Source: an uncultured Eubacteriales bacterium
GTDB lineage: Bacteria; Bacillota; Clostridia; Christensenellales; CAG-314
Assembly: GCA_900544545.1 (NCBI GenBank)
Contig: UQVY01000001.1
Location: forward strand, 124,001-188,000
Length of the DNA: 64,000 nucleotides
Reading direction: 5' to 3'
Shown: in pieces, positions 38,063-46,440 of the stretch
Position numbering within the stretch: the first letter of the stretch is position 1
How the letters are laid out: every line of letters begins with the position of its first letter
The notes under the pieces: generated by a model
Database searches by the model: none
Told to the model about the DNA's origin: nothing
What the model saw: the letters and a program-made list of their open reading frames with translations, nothing else
Position numbers and translations under genes: made by a program

Positions 38063-38413
38063 TCAGTAATTTCTGTATCTGTCGTAACCGTCTTTCGAGC
38101 GGTTGGATTCGCGTTTTCCGCGGGAAGATTTCTGCATTCCGTCGTATTTTCCGTAGGACTCTTTTCTGTCGCCGGTATTTTTGCCCGAAATGCTCAGGTT
38201 AGCCTCGTCGTTCACTAGAGGAAGCGTCGCGAGATAGATTATCATCCAGACAGCCGCGACTCCCACGAGAATGTAAACGACGGACGCCGCTATTTCCGAG
38301 CCGAAGGTAATGAAGTTTACGAGATTGAATCCGAATATGCCTATAAGCATCCAGGTTATGGAACCGATTATCATCAGGATTACGGAAATCCAGGTAAAAA
38401 CTTTTCTGACCAT
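38063..38413 (-). CDS. DUF378-family small membrane protein
   Basis: 116 residues. The N-terminal 70 contain two membrane segments with the DUF378 (YuzA-like) pattern IIGSITWMLIGIFGFNLV and VVYILVGVAAVWMIIYL. The C-terminal about 45 residues form a hydrophilic tail rich in Lys, Arg, Ser and Tyr that is absent in short family members. AAGGAGAAC precedes the ATG. Function of the family is unknown. Confidence 0.8.
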   Translation of the reverse strand: MVRKVFTWISVILMIIGSITWMLIGIFGFNLVNFITFGSEIAASVVYILVGVAAVWMIIYLATLPLVNDEANLSISGKNTGDRKESYGKYDGMQKSSRGKRESNRSKDGYDRYRNY

Positions 38414-38546
38414 TTTGTTCTCCTTATAAAAGTACGCTTACAGCGTTTACAGTTATTTTTGTCCCGCCTTCTTTTTTTATACCTCCCGAAAAGTCCTATA
38501 TTTTTCCAAAAACGCGTTTTTCGCCGCAATACGCTCCTTTTCTTCG

Positions 38547-38575
38547 TTTACAAACGGCGGAAAATATGTTATAAT
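38547..38575 (+). promoter_or_regulatory. Promoter of the DUF362/ferredoxin gene
   Basis: TTTACA (38547-38552), a 17-bp spacer and TATAAT (38570-38575), 45 bases before the ATG. Confidence 0.7.
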
Positions 38576-38619
38576 CCATACTCAAAGACGGAAATCCGTT
38601 TAAGGAAGAGAGTGAAGAT

Positions 38620-39789
38620 ATGAACGTCAACGAAATAAGCGTTATCAGGCAAATCGACTACGACGAAAGCGGAGTTTACGAAGCGGTGAAGAGGCTTCTC
38701 GAGCCGCTCGGAGGAATAGGATCCTTCGTAAAGAGCGGACAAAGCGTTTTCGTGAAAGCCAATCTCGTGAGAGAGCTTCCGCCCGAAAGCGCTGCGACTA
38801 CTCATCCCGCGGTCATAGGCGCGGTAATGAAACTTATAGCCGAAGCGGGCGGAAAAGCTACCGTCGGCGACAGTTCGGGGGGCGTGTATTCCGAAGCGCA
38901 TATGAAGGGCGTCTACAAAACCACGGGAATGCTCGGAGCCGCCGAAAGGAGCGGAGGAAAGGTCAACGACGATTACGGCTCGTCGTGCGTTTCCAACGAA
39001 AAAGGCGCGGTTTTGAAAAGAATAGACGTAACCGATTCTTTTCTGAAAGCCGACGTGGTTATAAACTGCTGTAAGCTTAAAACTCACGGACTTACCGCTT
39101 ACAGCGGAGCTGTCAAGAATCTTTTCGGACTTATCCCGGGGCTTGTAAAGGTCGAAATGCACAGCAAATACAATACGCTCGACAGTTTTACCGACTGTCT
39201 TATAGACATAGAGAGATTCGCTTCGGAAAAGATAGCCCTGCATATAATCGACGGAATCGTCGGAATGGAAGGTGCCGGCCCGACCAACGGACGGCCGAGA
39301 AAAATGAATGTTCTCATCGCTTCGAGGAATCCCTATGCCGCCGATATCGCCGCGATTTCGATTTTCGACGAGCCTCTCGAAAATCCGATAATAATCAAAG
39401 CCGTCGGGCGCGGAATAATCTCTCCGGACGACGAATTTCTTTCCGCGGTAAAGGCAAAGACCGCTCCGTTTTTCATCGGCGATTTCGATAAAATAAACGC
39501 CAAGCTTCCGCCGTCGTTTTTCGCGAATATGCCGGGATTTATCGCGAAGCTTTTCCGTTCAGGTATGAGCAGGCGGGTAAAAATCAGGAAGAAAATATGC
39601 GTCGGGTGCGGAAAATGCAAGACGCACTGTCCCGGGAAGGCTATCGAAATAAAGAACCGTAAAGCACATATCGACCAGAGCAAATGTATACGCTGTTATT
39701 GCTGTCAGGAGCTTTGTCCGCGCGATGCCGTCGCCTTCAACAAGCCTCTTCTCTACGGCCTCGTCAACAGGCTTTCCGGTCGTAAGTAA
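38620..39789 (+). CDS. DUF362 domain protein with two 4Fe-4S clusters
   Basis: 389 residues. The first about 300 form a DUF362 domain (VFVKANLV; TTHPAVIGAV; VINCCKLKTHGLTAYSGAVK; HIIDGIVGMEGAGP). A ferredoxin-like end carries two 4Fe-4S signatures, CVGCGKCKTHCP and CIRCYCCQELCP. The domain pair is common in anaerobes and annotated as an iron-sulfur protein; the substrate is unknown. All eight cluster cysteines are present. It is a single gene with its own promoter. Confidence 0.88.
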   Translation: MNVNEISVIRQIDYDESGVYEAVKRLLEPLGGIGSFVKSGQSVFVKANLVRELPPESAATTHPAVIGAVMKLIAEAGGKATVGDSSGGVYSEAHMKGVYKTTGMLGAAERSGGKVNDDYGSSCVSNEKGAVLKRIDVTDSFLKADVVINCCKLKTHGLTAYSGAVKNLFGLIPGLVKVEMHSKYNTLDSFTDCLIDIERFASEKIALHIIDGIVGMEGAGPTNGRPRKMNVLIASRNPYAADIAAISIFDEPLENPIIIKAVGRGIISPDDEFLSAVKAKTAPFFIGDFDKINAKLPPSFFANMPGFIAKLFRSGMSRRVKIRKKICVGCGKCKTHCPGKAIEIKNRKAHIDQSKCIRCYCCQELCPRDAVAFNKPLLYGLVNRLSGRK

Positions 39790-39867
39790 ACCCTCGTTTG
39801 GAATAATTCCGAGTTGCGCGATTGAGTTTTTCGGCGAATTTTCCGACTCTACGGAATCGATTTTCCG

Positions 39868-39967
39868 AAAAACTCCTGACAAATATTCCCGTTTTCCCAA
39901 AAACTCTTGACAAAGATTTCAGGCTTTTGGAAAAACTCTTGACAAAGATTCCGATTTCTGTTACAAT
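39868..39967 (+). promoter_or_regulatory. Promoter with triplicated -35 repeat before the CNNM/CorC gene
   Basis: Three copies of AAAAACTCTTGACAAAGATT start at 39868, 39899 and 39931 (the first with two changes). Only the last copy's TTGACA (39939-39944) has a -10 box at the right distance (17-bp spacer, TACAAT 39962-39967). Confidence 0.75.
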
Positions 39968-40022
39968 TACCGAGTAAACGAAGATTAGCGATCGGTCTTC
40001 GTAACGGAGGAAAATAATTCGT

Positions 40023-40136
40023 ATGGATAACGACGACGGCGACGGTAACCCTTATCGTCCTTCCGTTTATTCATTTTCCGAAAAGGCATATCTGCGGCGT
40101 AAACAGCTTTGCAGGTATGTCTTTTTGCGCATTTAA
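40023..40136 (+). CDS. Short leader peptide upstream of the CNNM/CorC gene
   Basis: A 37-codon frame (MDNDDGDGNPYRPSVYSF...) lies in the roughly 200-nt leader between the promoter and the transporter. GGAGG is at 40006-40010 (12-nt spacing). The acidic, Pro-containing N-terminus recalls the MgtL type of Mg2+-sensing leader peptide, in which Asp/Glu/Pro runs destabilise ribosomes. That parallel is inference. A hairpin ACGAAGA/TCTTCGT precedes it (39979-40002). Confidence 0.4.
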   Translation: MDNDDGDGNPYRPSVYSFSEKAYLRRKQLCRYVFLRI

Positions 40137-40177
40137 AAGCCATAAATCGGACCTGAATAAATCGAAAGAGGATTACT

Positions 40178-41422
40178 ATGACTGTTACATATCTTATAAT
40201 AATGTTCGTATGCCTTACGTTCTCGGCATGCTTTTCGGCGACGGAGACGGCTTTCTCCTCGATGAACAAGACCAAGGTCAAGACTCTTGCGGAAAACGGA
40301 AACAAGCGAGCCGCTCTGACCTTGAAATTAAGCGAAAAATACGATAAGCTCATATCCACGATACTTATCGGCAACAATATCGTGAACATTCTTTTGGCTT
40401 CTCTCGGAACGATTCTGTTCACGAGGGAATTAGGCGACGCCGGCGCGACGGTTTCTACGGTTGTCTGTACGATAGTCGTTCTGATTTTCGGCGAAATTTC
40501 CCCTAAGAGCATAGCCAAAGACTGCGCCGAGAAATTCGCGATGTTTTCCGCGCCGATAATCCGCGTGCTTATTTGGATTTTCCTGCCTCTGAACTATCTG
40601 TTTTCCTTATGGAAAAAGCTCCTCAACAAGATTTTCCGCCTCCAGCCCGACAATAAGATGTCGCAGGAGGAATTGCTTATGCTCGTCGACGAAGTAAGAA
40701 AGGACGGAAGCATAGACAAGAACGAGAGCGACCTTCTGAAGAACGCGATAGAATTCACCGAGCAGGAAGCCAAGGACATTCTCGTTCACCGCGTAGAGCT
40801 TGCCGCCCTTCCCATCGACTGTAAAAAGTCCGAAATTGCCGAAATGTTCAGGGAAACCAAGTTTTCCCGCCTTCTTATCTATAAGGATACTATCGACAAC
40901 ATTCTCGGTACCGTCCACCAGAAGGACTTTTACGTCGGAAACGGAATTACCGGTAAATCCGTGGAGGATATTTTATCTCCGGTTATATTCGTTACCGAAG
41001 ACGAATCGATAAGCAAGCTCCTTAAAAAGCTTCAGAAAGCCAAGACTCATATGGCAGTAGTCGTAGACGAATACGGAGGAACTCTCGGAATCGTTACGAT
41101 GGAGGATATTCTCGAGGAGCTTGTGGGGGAAATCTGGGACGAACACGACGAGCTTGAAACGGACGTTACGAAGGAAAGCACCGATACTTATACGGTCGAC
41201 GGCGGAATGAGCTTCGACGATTTCAAGAAGACTTTCCGCATAAAGGGCGACTCGGAGATGATTTCCGTCGGCGGCTGGGTAACCGAGCAGCTTGACGGTA
41301 CTCCCGAGGCGGGCGACAGCTTTACCTACGGCGACCTGAACATAAAGGTTCTGAATGTTGACGAGCATCGTATAACCGAAGTCGAAGTCAAGGTTTCCGA
41401 TCCCGCTCGTCTTTCGGAATAA
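40178..41422 (+). CDS. CNNM/CorC (HlyC/CorC)-family membrane transporter
   Basis: 414 residues. An N-terminal DUF21/CNNM membrane domain includes FSATETAFSSMNK and FGEISPKSIAK. It is followed by two CBS domains (about 200-320; VVVDEYGGTLGIVTMEDILEE) and a CorC_HlyC C-terminal domain (VDGGMSFDDF...). Members are linked to Mg2+/Co2+ handling, with Mg2+ efflux shown for some Firmicutes relatives (established knowledge). The gene is preceded by an unusual tandem-repeat promoter and a leader frame. SD AAAGAGG lies 8 nt before the ATG. Confidence 0.88.
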   Translation: MTVTYLIIMFVCLTFSACFSATETAFSSMNKTKVKTLAENGNKRAALTLKLSEKYDKLISTILIGNNIVNILLASLGTILFTRELGDAGATVSTVVCTIVVLIFGEISPKSIAKDCAEKFAMFSAPIIRVLIWIFLPLNYLFSLWKKLLNKIFRLQPDNKMSQEELLMLVDEVRKDGSIDKNESDLLKNAIEFTEQEAKDILVHRVELAALPIDCKKSEIAEMFRETKFSRLLIYKDTIDNILGTVHQKDFYVGNGITGKSVEDILSPVIFVTEDESISKLLKKLQKAKTHMAVVVDEYGGTLGIVTMEDILEELVGEIWDEHDELETDVTKESTDTYTVDGGMSFDDFKKTFRIKGDSEMISVGGWVTEQLDGTPEAGDSFTYGDLNIKVLNVDEHRITEVEVKVSDPARLSE

Positions 41423-41497
41423 TCGTCGTTTTTCCGAAAAATCCGCGGAGGTTCTTCCGATAACGAAAGGCTTTTTCGCGGCGACGGAGGTTTTTTT

Positions 41498-42058
41498 ATG
41501 AACGATACGGGCGAAAGGATTCTTCTTGCCGCGCTGAAACTCTTTTCCGCGGACGGTTTCGAGGCTGTTTCGGTAAGCGATATAGCCCGCGAGGTCGGAA
41601 TAACCAAGGGCGCGCTATATCGGCACTATCCGAGCAAGCGCGATATCTTTCTTTCCATAGTCGGAAGAATGGAGGAGAGCGATTCCGTGCTTGCGGGGAA
41701 TTTCGGGCTTCTTGCGGAGAATAACGCCGCGTCTTTTCCCGAGAGGTTCAGGGACTATGCGAAGGCGATGTTTGCCTACTGGACCGAGGACGAATTTGCC
41801 TCGCGGTTCAGAAAAACGCTTACCGTCGAGCAGTATCGGAATCCCGAAATGCGGGAGCTTTTCGAGCGGTATCTGTCCGTCGGTCCTTTTGAATACACGA
41901 GGGACGAATTCGAAAAAGCCGGCGTCCGTAATCCCGAAAAGCGCGCGGCGGAGCTTTACTCTGCGATGTTTTTCGGATATTCTCTCGTCGATTCGGGAGT
42001 CGTATTTTCCTTCGGCGATTTTGCGGACGGCTTTTTTGCGGGCGAGGATTTTAAGTAA
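41498..42058 (+). CDS. TetR/AcrR-family transcriptional regulator
   Basis: 186 residues. The N-terminal HTH (ALKLFSADGFEAVSVSDIAREVGITKGALYRHYPSKRDIFLSIV) is classic TetR, with the recognition helix followed by the Tyr-Arg-His-Tyr motif. The ligand domain is unspecific. GGAGG lies 7 nt before the ATG. It stands 75 bases after the transporter. A TetR-like palindrome in the promoter at 43986-44014 is a candidate target. The following 42059-42262 shows no gene. Confidence 0.88.
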   Translation: MNDTGERILLAALKLFSADGFEAVSVSDIAREVGITKGALYRHYPSKRDIFLSIVGRMEESDSVLAGNFGLLAENNAASFPERFRDYAKAMFAYWTEDEFASRFRKTLTVEQYRNPEMRELFERYLSVGPFEYTRDEFEKAGVRNPEKRAAELYSAMFFGYSLVDSGVVFSFGDFADGFFAGEDFK

Positions 42059-42262
42059 TCCTTCGTCCTTCGGTTTTCGTCCGGAACCGTTTTCGTCGGC
42101 TCCCGAAAGTTTTCGTCCGAAATCGTTTTTACGGGCTTTTGGAAAGGACTTTTCGTTCGTTATAAAAGCTTTTTTCTTTCGTTAAAGAAGCTTTTGCCAT
42201 CCGGCGGAGCGGCGGGTATTCATTTTGTCCCTTTAAAAACGGATAAAAACCGTGAATTGTCG

Positions 42263-42291
42263 TTGACATCTTCGGACGGATATGATAAAAT
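42263..42291 (+). promoter_or_regulatory. Promoter of the LRR lipoprotein, long leader
   Basis: TTGACA (42263-42268), a 17-bp spacer and TAAAAT (42286-42291). The leader is about 245 nt and contains a GC-rich hairpin (GTCCCCGTCGGGCGGGGAGC); no known riboswitch is recognised. Confidence 0.7.
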
Positions 42292-42543
42292 AAAGACGCA
42301 TTGCAGTATCCGACCGAAGGCTCGTGCTTTTCCGAAAGGAGCGCTCGTTTTTCGGATTTGGGTATCCGTGCGTAAACGGTGATTTTGCGGTCCGGTTTTT
42401 CGGGCTGTAGTTTGTCGGAAGAGGTCGGTCTGCGTCCGTTCCGTGAAAGGGCGCGTCCCCGTCGGGCGGGGAGCAATCATCACTCGAGAATGTAAGTCGC
42501 TTTCGGGCGGCGGCAGAGCTTTTTATTTTATGGAGGAAAAAAA

Positions 42544-43803
42544 GTGAGTAAGAAAAACTTAAAGTCAGCAATACTGCTTCTTGCCGTATTGTGTATGGTG
42601 TTCGTGTTTGCTGCGTGTGAAGACAATGAGCTTAAAGACGAAACGTTTTTGTTTAAAAACGGCGTTATTACCGGACTTACGGAAGAAGGTCTGAAGAAGA
42701 CCGAGCTTGTGGTTCCCGCTGTTTTCGGAGAGGGTGCCGAGGCCGAAACCATAACCGAAATCGGCATTTTTGCATTCAAGGATACGACTGCGCTCAAGAA
42801 AATCACGATTTCCGAAGGCATCAAAGTCATCGGTAACGGCGCTTTCTGGGACAGCTCGGTCGAAACTGTGATTCTTCCCGAATCTCTCGAGTCCATCGGA
42901 AGTACGGCTTTCTCCAAGTGTCTGAGCCTTAAAGACATCAACATTCACTCGGCGGTTAAGTCCATAGGAAACTATGCTTTCCAGTCGTGTACGTCGCTTG
43001 AAACCGTAGTTATCGAGTCCGGTTTCACCACCGTTCCTGTCGGTATATTCTCGGCTTGCAGCAATCTTAAGAGCGTTACCCTTCCCGCAGGCGTTACCGC
43101 CGTCGGAAACGGAGCTTTCACCGATTGCGATAAGCTCGAAGATATTTCTTTCCTTCCCGCGAGCGTCGAAACCATAGGCGCAGACGCTTTCGTAGGCTGC
43201 GACGGAATCAAAACTATCGAATTCTCTTCCAATATCAAAACCATCGAAGCCAGAGCTTTCCGTTACTGCACGGGCTTGACCTCCGTTACGTTTGCGGGCG
43301 ACTCTCAGGCGGTTATCGGCGAAAGCGCGTTCCAGGGCTGCGGAATAACGAGCCTTGACCTCAAGGGCGTGACCTCCGTCGGTGCCAACGCTTTCAAAGC
43401 CAATGCCAAGCTTGAAACCGTCGAAATCAACGGCGTTAAGACTATCGGCGAAACCGCGTTTACCGAATGTACCGCTCTCGTTACGCTTAAACTCAATAAC
43501 GTCGAAACTATCGGCGAATCCGCGTTCTACGGCTGTACGTCCCTTGCGAACGTTACTCTCGCCAACGTCGTCAATATCGAAACCAGAGCTTTCCGTAACT
43601 GCACTTCTCTTCTCGAGATAACCATTCCCGAAACCGTCGAGAATATGGGTTCCAACGTATTTCAGGGTTGCAAGGCGACGACCGACGAAGAAGACGGTCT
43701 TGTGATTTTCTGCGAATTCGCGGAAAAGCCCGCTGCCTGGAAGAACAACTGGGCTCCGGCCAACGTAAAAGTCGTTTGGCTCAAAGCCGAAAACGCTGAC
43801 TAA
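42544..43803 (+). CDS. LRR (BspA-type) lipoprotein
   Basis: 419 residues with a GTG start behind GGAGG (8-nt spacing). The lipobox is VFAAC (Cys25). The mature protein is almost entirely BspA/LRR_5 repeats, about 15 copies with core SVETIGxxAFxGCxxLxxI. There is no protease domain, unlike the giant paralogues at 15-35 kb. It ends in a short Trp-rich cap (WKNNWAPANVKVVWL). Probable surface-binding protein; ligand unknown. A terminator follows. Confidence 0.9.
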   Translation: MSKKNLKSAILLLAVLCMVFVFAACEDNELKDETFLFKNGVITGLTEEGLKKTELVVPAVFGEGAEAETITEIGIFAFKDTTALKKITISEGIKVIGNGAFWDSSVETVILPESLESIGSTAFSKCLSLKDINIHSAVKSIGNYAFQSCTSLETVVIESGFTTVPVGIFSACSNLKSVTLPAGVTAVGNGAFTDCDKLEDISFLPASVETIGADAFVGCDGIKTIEFSSNIKTIEARAFRYCTGLTSVTFAGDSQAVIGESAFQGCGITSLDLKGVTSVGANAFKANAKLETVEINGVKTIGETAFTECTALVTLKLNNVETIGESAFYGCTSLANVTLANVVNIETRAFRNCTSLLEITIPETVENMGSNVFQGCKATTDEEDGLVIFCEFAEKPAAWKNNWAPANVKVVWLKAENAD

Positions 43804-43828
43804 AATCAGTCAGCCTATAAGAATAATC

Positions 43829-43860
43829 GCGCCCGTCGTTTTTGCGTCGGGTGCTTTTTT
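43829..43860 (+). terminator. Terminator after the LRR lipoprotein
   Basis: GCGCCCGTCG...CGTCGGGTGC stem (one mismatch, one wobble) followed by TTTTTT. Confidence 0.75.
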
Positions 43861-43985
43861 ATGCCTTTCGTCGCGACCGATTTCGAGTTCGCGGCGTTTT
43901 TTCCTGTTTTCAATCCGAGATTCTCCGATTTTTCCCCAAATTTCCTATAATCTCACTCTTTTTTTCGGATTTTCCGTGAAATCGC

Positions 43986-44014
43986 TTGACAAGTAAACGC
44001 TCGTTTACTATACT
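43986..44014 (+). promoter_or_regulatory. Promoter with TetR-type operator
   Basis: TTGACA (43986-43991), a 17-bp spacer and TATACT (44009-44014). The spacer is the perfect palindrome GTAAACG-CT-CGTTTAC (43993-44008), a typical TetR-family operator shape. Confidence 0.75.
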
Positions 44015-44064
44015 GTATTCAAGTATAATTAAGCGCGCCGATTTGCTGCGTGCGAGGAGAAAAA

Positions 44065-44938
44065 ATGAAATACGAATTGAGCAACAAATACGCCGACGAA
44101 AAATACCTCTCGAAAATAATGGGCCCTAACCCCCTGAAGCTTACCGAAGAGCTTATGCTCGGCTTAAATATCCCGCGAAACGGCGTGGTCTGCGACCTGG
44201 GAAGCGGTCAGGGTTTGACCTCGCTTTTCCTTGCGAAAGAGTACGGATTCAAGGTTTATGCGGCCGATTTATGGAGCAATCCCGAAGAAAATCGGCGTTT
44301 TTTCCGGAGCGAAGGGCTAACCGACGACGAAATTCTTCCCGTTAAAGCCGACGCGACGGCGCTTCCGTTCGAGAAGGGATTTTTCGACGCGGTGATTTGC
44401 GTGGATTCATACAATTATTTCGGAAGAGATCCGGCATTTCTCGACGAAAAGCTTCTTCCTTTCGTAAAAAGCGGAGGGCTTGTGGCGATTTCCGTCCTCG
44501 GAATGAAAAAATACATTCACAAAAACGACACAATTTGTTGTGAAAGTGGTTTAAAAGACGATGTTTGTGAAAAATGATGTGAAAGAAAGCATTTGTGAAA
44601 GCTGCATAAAAGAAGATATTCGCAAAAATGGAATGGAAAAAGACATTGGCGATAATACTGAGAACAAAGATATTTGTGAAAATTTTCCTTCAGAACTTCT
44701 TTTATCCTGGACTCCCGAACAGCTCGATTATATTCGCGACGCCGATTATTGGCGGGGAATCGTGTCAGCGAGCAAAGATTCCGAGATAAAGGAGCTTTCC
44801 GCGATGGAATCCGACGAGGAAGTCTGGGCTGATTGGCTCGGACGGGACAACGAATATGCCCGAAACGACAGGAAAAGTATGGATGCGGGCGCGGGCAAGT
44901 ATTTGAATTTTCTGAAAATCGTGCTGAAGAAAAGGTAA
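44065..44938 (+). pseudogene. SAM-dependent methyltransferase split by a frameshift within a repeat insertion
   Basis: The ATG at 44065 has GAGGAG. Residues 1-155 form a class I methyltransferase core (VCDLGSGQGLTS AdoMet loop; KADATALPF; VDSYNYF). The frame ends at a TGA at 44575-44577. The C-terminal part (LLSWTPEQLDYIRDADYWR...NEYARNDRKSMDAGAGKYLNF) continues in the next frame to 44938. Between the two lies about 150 bp of AT-rich degenerate repeat (ATTTGTGAAAG..TAAAAGA.GAT). Removing one A from the A5 run at 44570-44574 would join both parts into one protein. Assembly error, real mutation and slippage all remain possible. Confidence 0.75.
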
Positions 44939-45135
44939 TCCGATTTCTTTGAGGAGAAAGTGTTTCGAGGTGAATTTCTTTACGGAGAACGTGATTCGGA
45001 GTGAAAAAGTCGTGTTTTTTACCCCGAAAATGCAGCTTCTTTTGCGCAAAAATAACGATTTTTGTGTTAAATCAACGTTAACTTTTTCAATAAAAGTATA
45101 ATCAATATCGGCAAATTTGCATTTCTGATTTTTTA

Positions 45136-45684
45136 TTAAATTCCGTCCGTCCCCCGATTTTGGTGCTGTTTAACCGAATCCGCCTGCATTTTTGCGACCG
45201 TTTCGCGAAGAATTTTCAACGCCTCGGTCGGGTCGTCGGTTTCGGCTACCGCAGCTTCCATAGGGCACGGCCCCGTGTTCGTCCTGTTGCGGATTCCGTC
45301 GGTGAGAGTGCCGAAATATGCTTTAATTCCGCGGTTTTTCAGGATTTCGAGAGCGGAGCGGCTCATTACTTCGGCGTAAATTTCCTCGGTTTTCAGAAGG
45401 ACGTGCAGGAGCGCGGATGCTTTCCCTACGATTTTGTCGGCAACGACCGAGCCGCCGAAGTCCGTTCCCGAGTCGATAAACCCGATGAGCGGTCTGATAC
45501 CCCGTTCTTTTGACGTGAAAAACGCTCCTCCCCCGTTTGTCGCGACGAACTCACCGTGTTCGTTGAACGAACTAAGAGGTTCGTGACATTTACTCGGCGC
45601 AAAAGCCTCGTTGCTTTTGTGCATAACCACCGTATAATTCTCCTTTTCGAGGAGTTGTTTCGCAATAATCAGATTTTCCGTCAT
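45136..45684 (-). CDS. DUF1893-family protein
   Basis: 182 residues. The segment ERGIRPLIGFIDSGTDFGGSVVADKIVGKASALLHVLL and the later GTLTDGIRNRTNTGPCPMEAAV match the DUF1893 pattern (conserved SGxDxxGxVVADKVxGKAAA and GPCPME). Function of the family is unknown; the conserved Cys-Pro-Met-Glu end is intact. It starts 12 bases after the TetR gene in the same orientation, so the two are co-transcribed. The convergent gap 44939-45135 holds nothing recognisable. Confidence 0.85.
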   Translation of the reverse strand: MTENLIIAKQLLEKENYTVVMHKSNEAFAPSKCHEPLSSFNEHGEFVATNGGGAFFTSKERGIRPLIGFIDSGTDFGGSVVADKIVGKASALLHVLLKTEEIYAEVMSRSALEILKNRGIKAYFGTLTDGIRNRTNTGPCPMEAAVAETDDPTEALKILRETVAKMQADSVKQHQNRGTDGI

Positions 45685-45696
45685 AGTTGTTTCGGG

Positions 45697-46287
45697 CTAC
45701 CTTTTTATAAAAAGATTGGAATTCAAAATGTCGTTATAAAGCGAAAAGATGTTTTCGTAAACGCGGTTTGCGTCGGAGCGGTCGGTCATCGTTTCGGAAA
45801 TAACGCCCCACAAGCCGTTGCAGAGAAGCGCGACGGTCTGCCTTATGGGATATTTCGGACGCATCATCGAATTATGGTGATGAATGTACGTCACGGCTTG
45901 GTCGAAAACCTTATTGTAAAAGCCCGAATAGAGGTAGGGATTGATGTCCGATCTTGCCGCGGAGAAGAAATCGTAATGATTTTCGCAGAGATTGATGATT
46001 GCCGTAAGCATATTGTTATAGCCGATAATGTCCTTTAAATCGGGATTGTTTTCCTTCTGAAGCCGATGATAATCGTCGAGAGCTTCGTTGACGTATTCGT
46101 CGAAAATTTCCTCTATGAGGGCATACTTATCCTCGTAGTAATTGTAAAACGTGATTCTGCTCGTCGTACTTTCGTTGCAGATATCGGTAACGGTTATATG
46201 CTCGAAGGAATCCTTCTTCAGAAGCTCGTGAAAAGCGGCTTTGATTCCTTTCTTGGTTTTGATGATTCTTTTGTCGGTCGCAGCCAT
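45697..46287 (-). CDS. TetR-family transcriptional regulator
   Basis: 196 residues. The HTH (KKGIKAAFHELLKKDSFEHITVTDICNESTTSRITFYNYYEDKYALIEEIF) is of the TetR type seen in DhaS/TetR_C-like regulators of Firmicutes. It diverges from the DegV gene. On the - strand a promoter TTGACA-17 bp-TATAAT sits at about 46397-46425 inside an AT-rich shared region. It probably controls itself and its DUF1893 partner, possibly also degV (inference). Confidence 0.85.
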   Translation of the reverse strand: MAATDKRIIKTKKGIKAAFHELLKKDSFEHITVTDICNESTTSRITFYNYYEDKYALIEEIFDEYVNEALDDYHRLQKENNPDLKDIIGYNNMLTAIINLCENHYDFFSAARSDINPYLYSGFYNKVFDQAVTYIHHHNSMMRPKYPIRQTVALLCNGLWGVISETMTDRSDANRVYENIFSLYNDILNSNLFIKR

Positions 46288-46440
46288 AATACGCCCTTTG
46301 ACATTTTTTAAAATCTGTCAGTTATTTTTCGTTTTCATAAAAGTGTATTTGCAAAAAAAAGCGTAATGTTTTATCATACACTCCGTAAGATATTATATTA
46401 TATAAGACGTAATATGTCAAGTGTAAACGGAGGCTGAAGT

